A DNA stretch of 7,214 bases from Actinomycetota bacterium. Lineage in GTDB: Bacteria > Actinomycetota > Actinomycetes > Actinomycetales > Microbacteriaceae. Shown one piece after another: positions 6,773 to 7,214 of the stretch. The DNA is taken from the NCBI GenBank assembly GCA_009702405.1, contig WLIC01000025.1:1-7214 (forward strand), written 5' to 3'. Under the pieces are notes generated by a model, which was not told the DNA's origin, searched no databases, and saw only the letters and a program-made list of their open reading frames with translations. Position 1 is the first letter of the stretch. The number at the start of each line of letters is the position of its first letter. Made by a program: the position numbers and the translations under genes.

Positions 6773-7214
6773 ATGGGAGCGCAACTTCGGGTCTATAGGC
6801 AGAAAATTAAATCTGCCCAGACGACCAAGAAGATCACTCGTGCAATGGAGTTAATCTCTGCCTCACGCATTTACAAGGCACAACAGCGTTTGGCAGCAGC
6901 TAACCCTTATTCACGAGCGATTACTCGCGCCGTCTCAGCTGTTGCAACTTTCTCTAACATCGATCACCCGCTGACAACTGAACCAAAAGACATTCGTAGA
7001 AGTGCAGTTGTAATTTTTACTAGCGACCGCGGTCTTGCCGGTGCTTTCTCATCAAACGTGATGAAAGAAGCAGAGCAGCTAACTCAGCTACTACATGACC
7101 AAGGTAAAGAAGTTGTTTACTACCTTGTTGGACGCAAGTCAGTTGGTTTCTTCTCATTCCGCAAGCGTGCAGCAGTTAGATCATGGACCGGTGGAACAGA
7201 CCTTCCAGTTTTCA
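6773..7214 (+). CDS. atpG: F0F1 ATP synthase subunit gamma, 5' part
   Basis: The first 147 codons are present; the gene runs off the right edge, so the C-terminal helix is missing. Gamma is the central shaft that turns inside the alpha3-beta3 head and couples it to the c-ring. The start [20 protein letters not shown], followed by [12 protein letters not shown], is the conserved N-terminal helix that forms half of the coiled coil. [13 protein letters not shown] at 84-96 is the conserved strand-turn of the Rossmann-like middle domain. ATG 6773 follows AAGGA (6762-6766) at 6 nt, and a second AGGA lies at 6757-6760. The gap from atpA is 31 nt. Whether the extra gamma loop described in mycobacteria is present cannot be seen, as it would lie at or beyond the edge. 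Confidence 0.95.
   Translation, partial: MGAQLRVYRQKIKSAQTTKKITRAMELISASRIYKAQQRLAAANPYSRAITRAVSAVATFSNIDHPLTTEPKDIRRSAVVIFTSDRGLAGAFSSNVMKEAEQLTQLLHDQGKEVVYYLVGRKSVGFFSFRKRAAVRSWTGGTDLPVF

Overview
This window holds an actinobacterial housekeeping locus, not an accessory island. Every gene is on the + strand, in the order prmC (3' end) – tsaC – wecA/rfe – small AtpI-like membrane protein – atpB – atpE – atpF – atpH – atpA – atpG (5' part). From general knowledge, this order matches the Mycobacterium tuberculosis Rv1300–Rv1309 region. Mycobacteria differ in carrying AtpH as a b-delta fusion, whereas here delta (275 aa) has no membrane-anchored b segment. Base composition is moderate for an actinobacterium, with many A/T-ending codons such as Leu CTA/CTT and Val GTT. 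I infer a low-to-mid-GC actinobacterium, possibly a small-genome aquatic Microbacteriaceae-like lineage. Sequence reading alone cannot settle that placement.

Layout. Bases 1-159 are the C-terminus of PrmC. After 16 nt comes tsaC, with a GTG start and a strong Shine-Dalgarno. It overlaps wecA by one base (TAATG), and wecA overlaps the AtpI-like gene by 8 bp, so these genes look translationally coupled. A 149-bp gap (2396-2544) follows. It holds a cluster of three overlapping, partly exclusive hairpins, weak promoter-like hexamers, and the ribosome binding site of atpB, which starts with TTG. The ATP synthase genes follow in standard order with gaps of 5-50 nt. Small hairpins lie between atpB and atpE and over the atpH stop codon. 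The window ends inside atpG; atpD and atpC are expected beyond it.

How the genes work together. Subunits a (AtpB) and c (AtpE) form the proton-driven rotor/stator interface. The b (AtpF) and delta (AtpH) subunits form the peripheral stalk, alpha (AtpA) is half of the catalytic head, and gamma (AtpG) is the central shaft. The AtpI-like protein is probably an accessory factor. The upstream genes serve translation (PrmC: release-factor methylation; TsaC: t6A tRNA modification) and the first step of envelope glycan synthesis (WecA-type sugar-phosphate transferase).

I found no undescribed system. The observations most worth a second look are an internal duplication of the delta N-terminal domain, visible as an ungapped repeat at a 90-residue offset; the hairpin cluster before atpB; the partly masked TTG start of atpB; a perfect 9-bp in-frame tandem duplication in atpE; and a shift toward Leu CTA codons in atpE and atpA.
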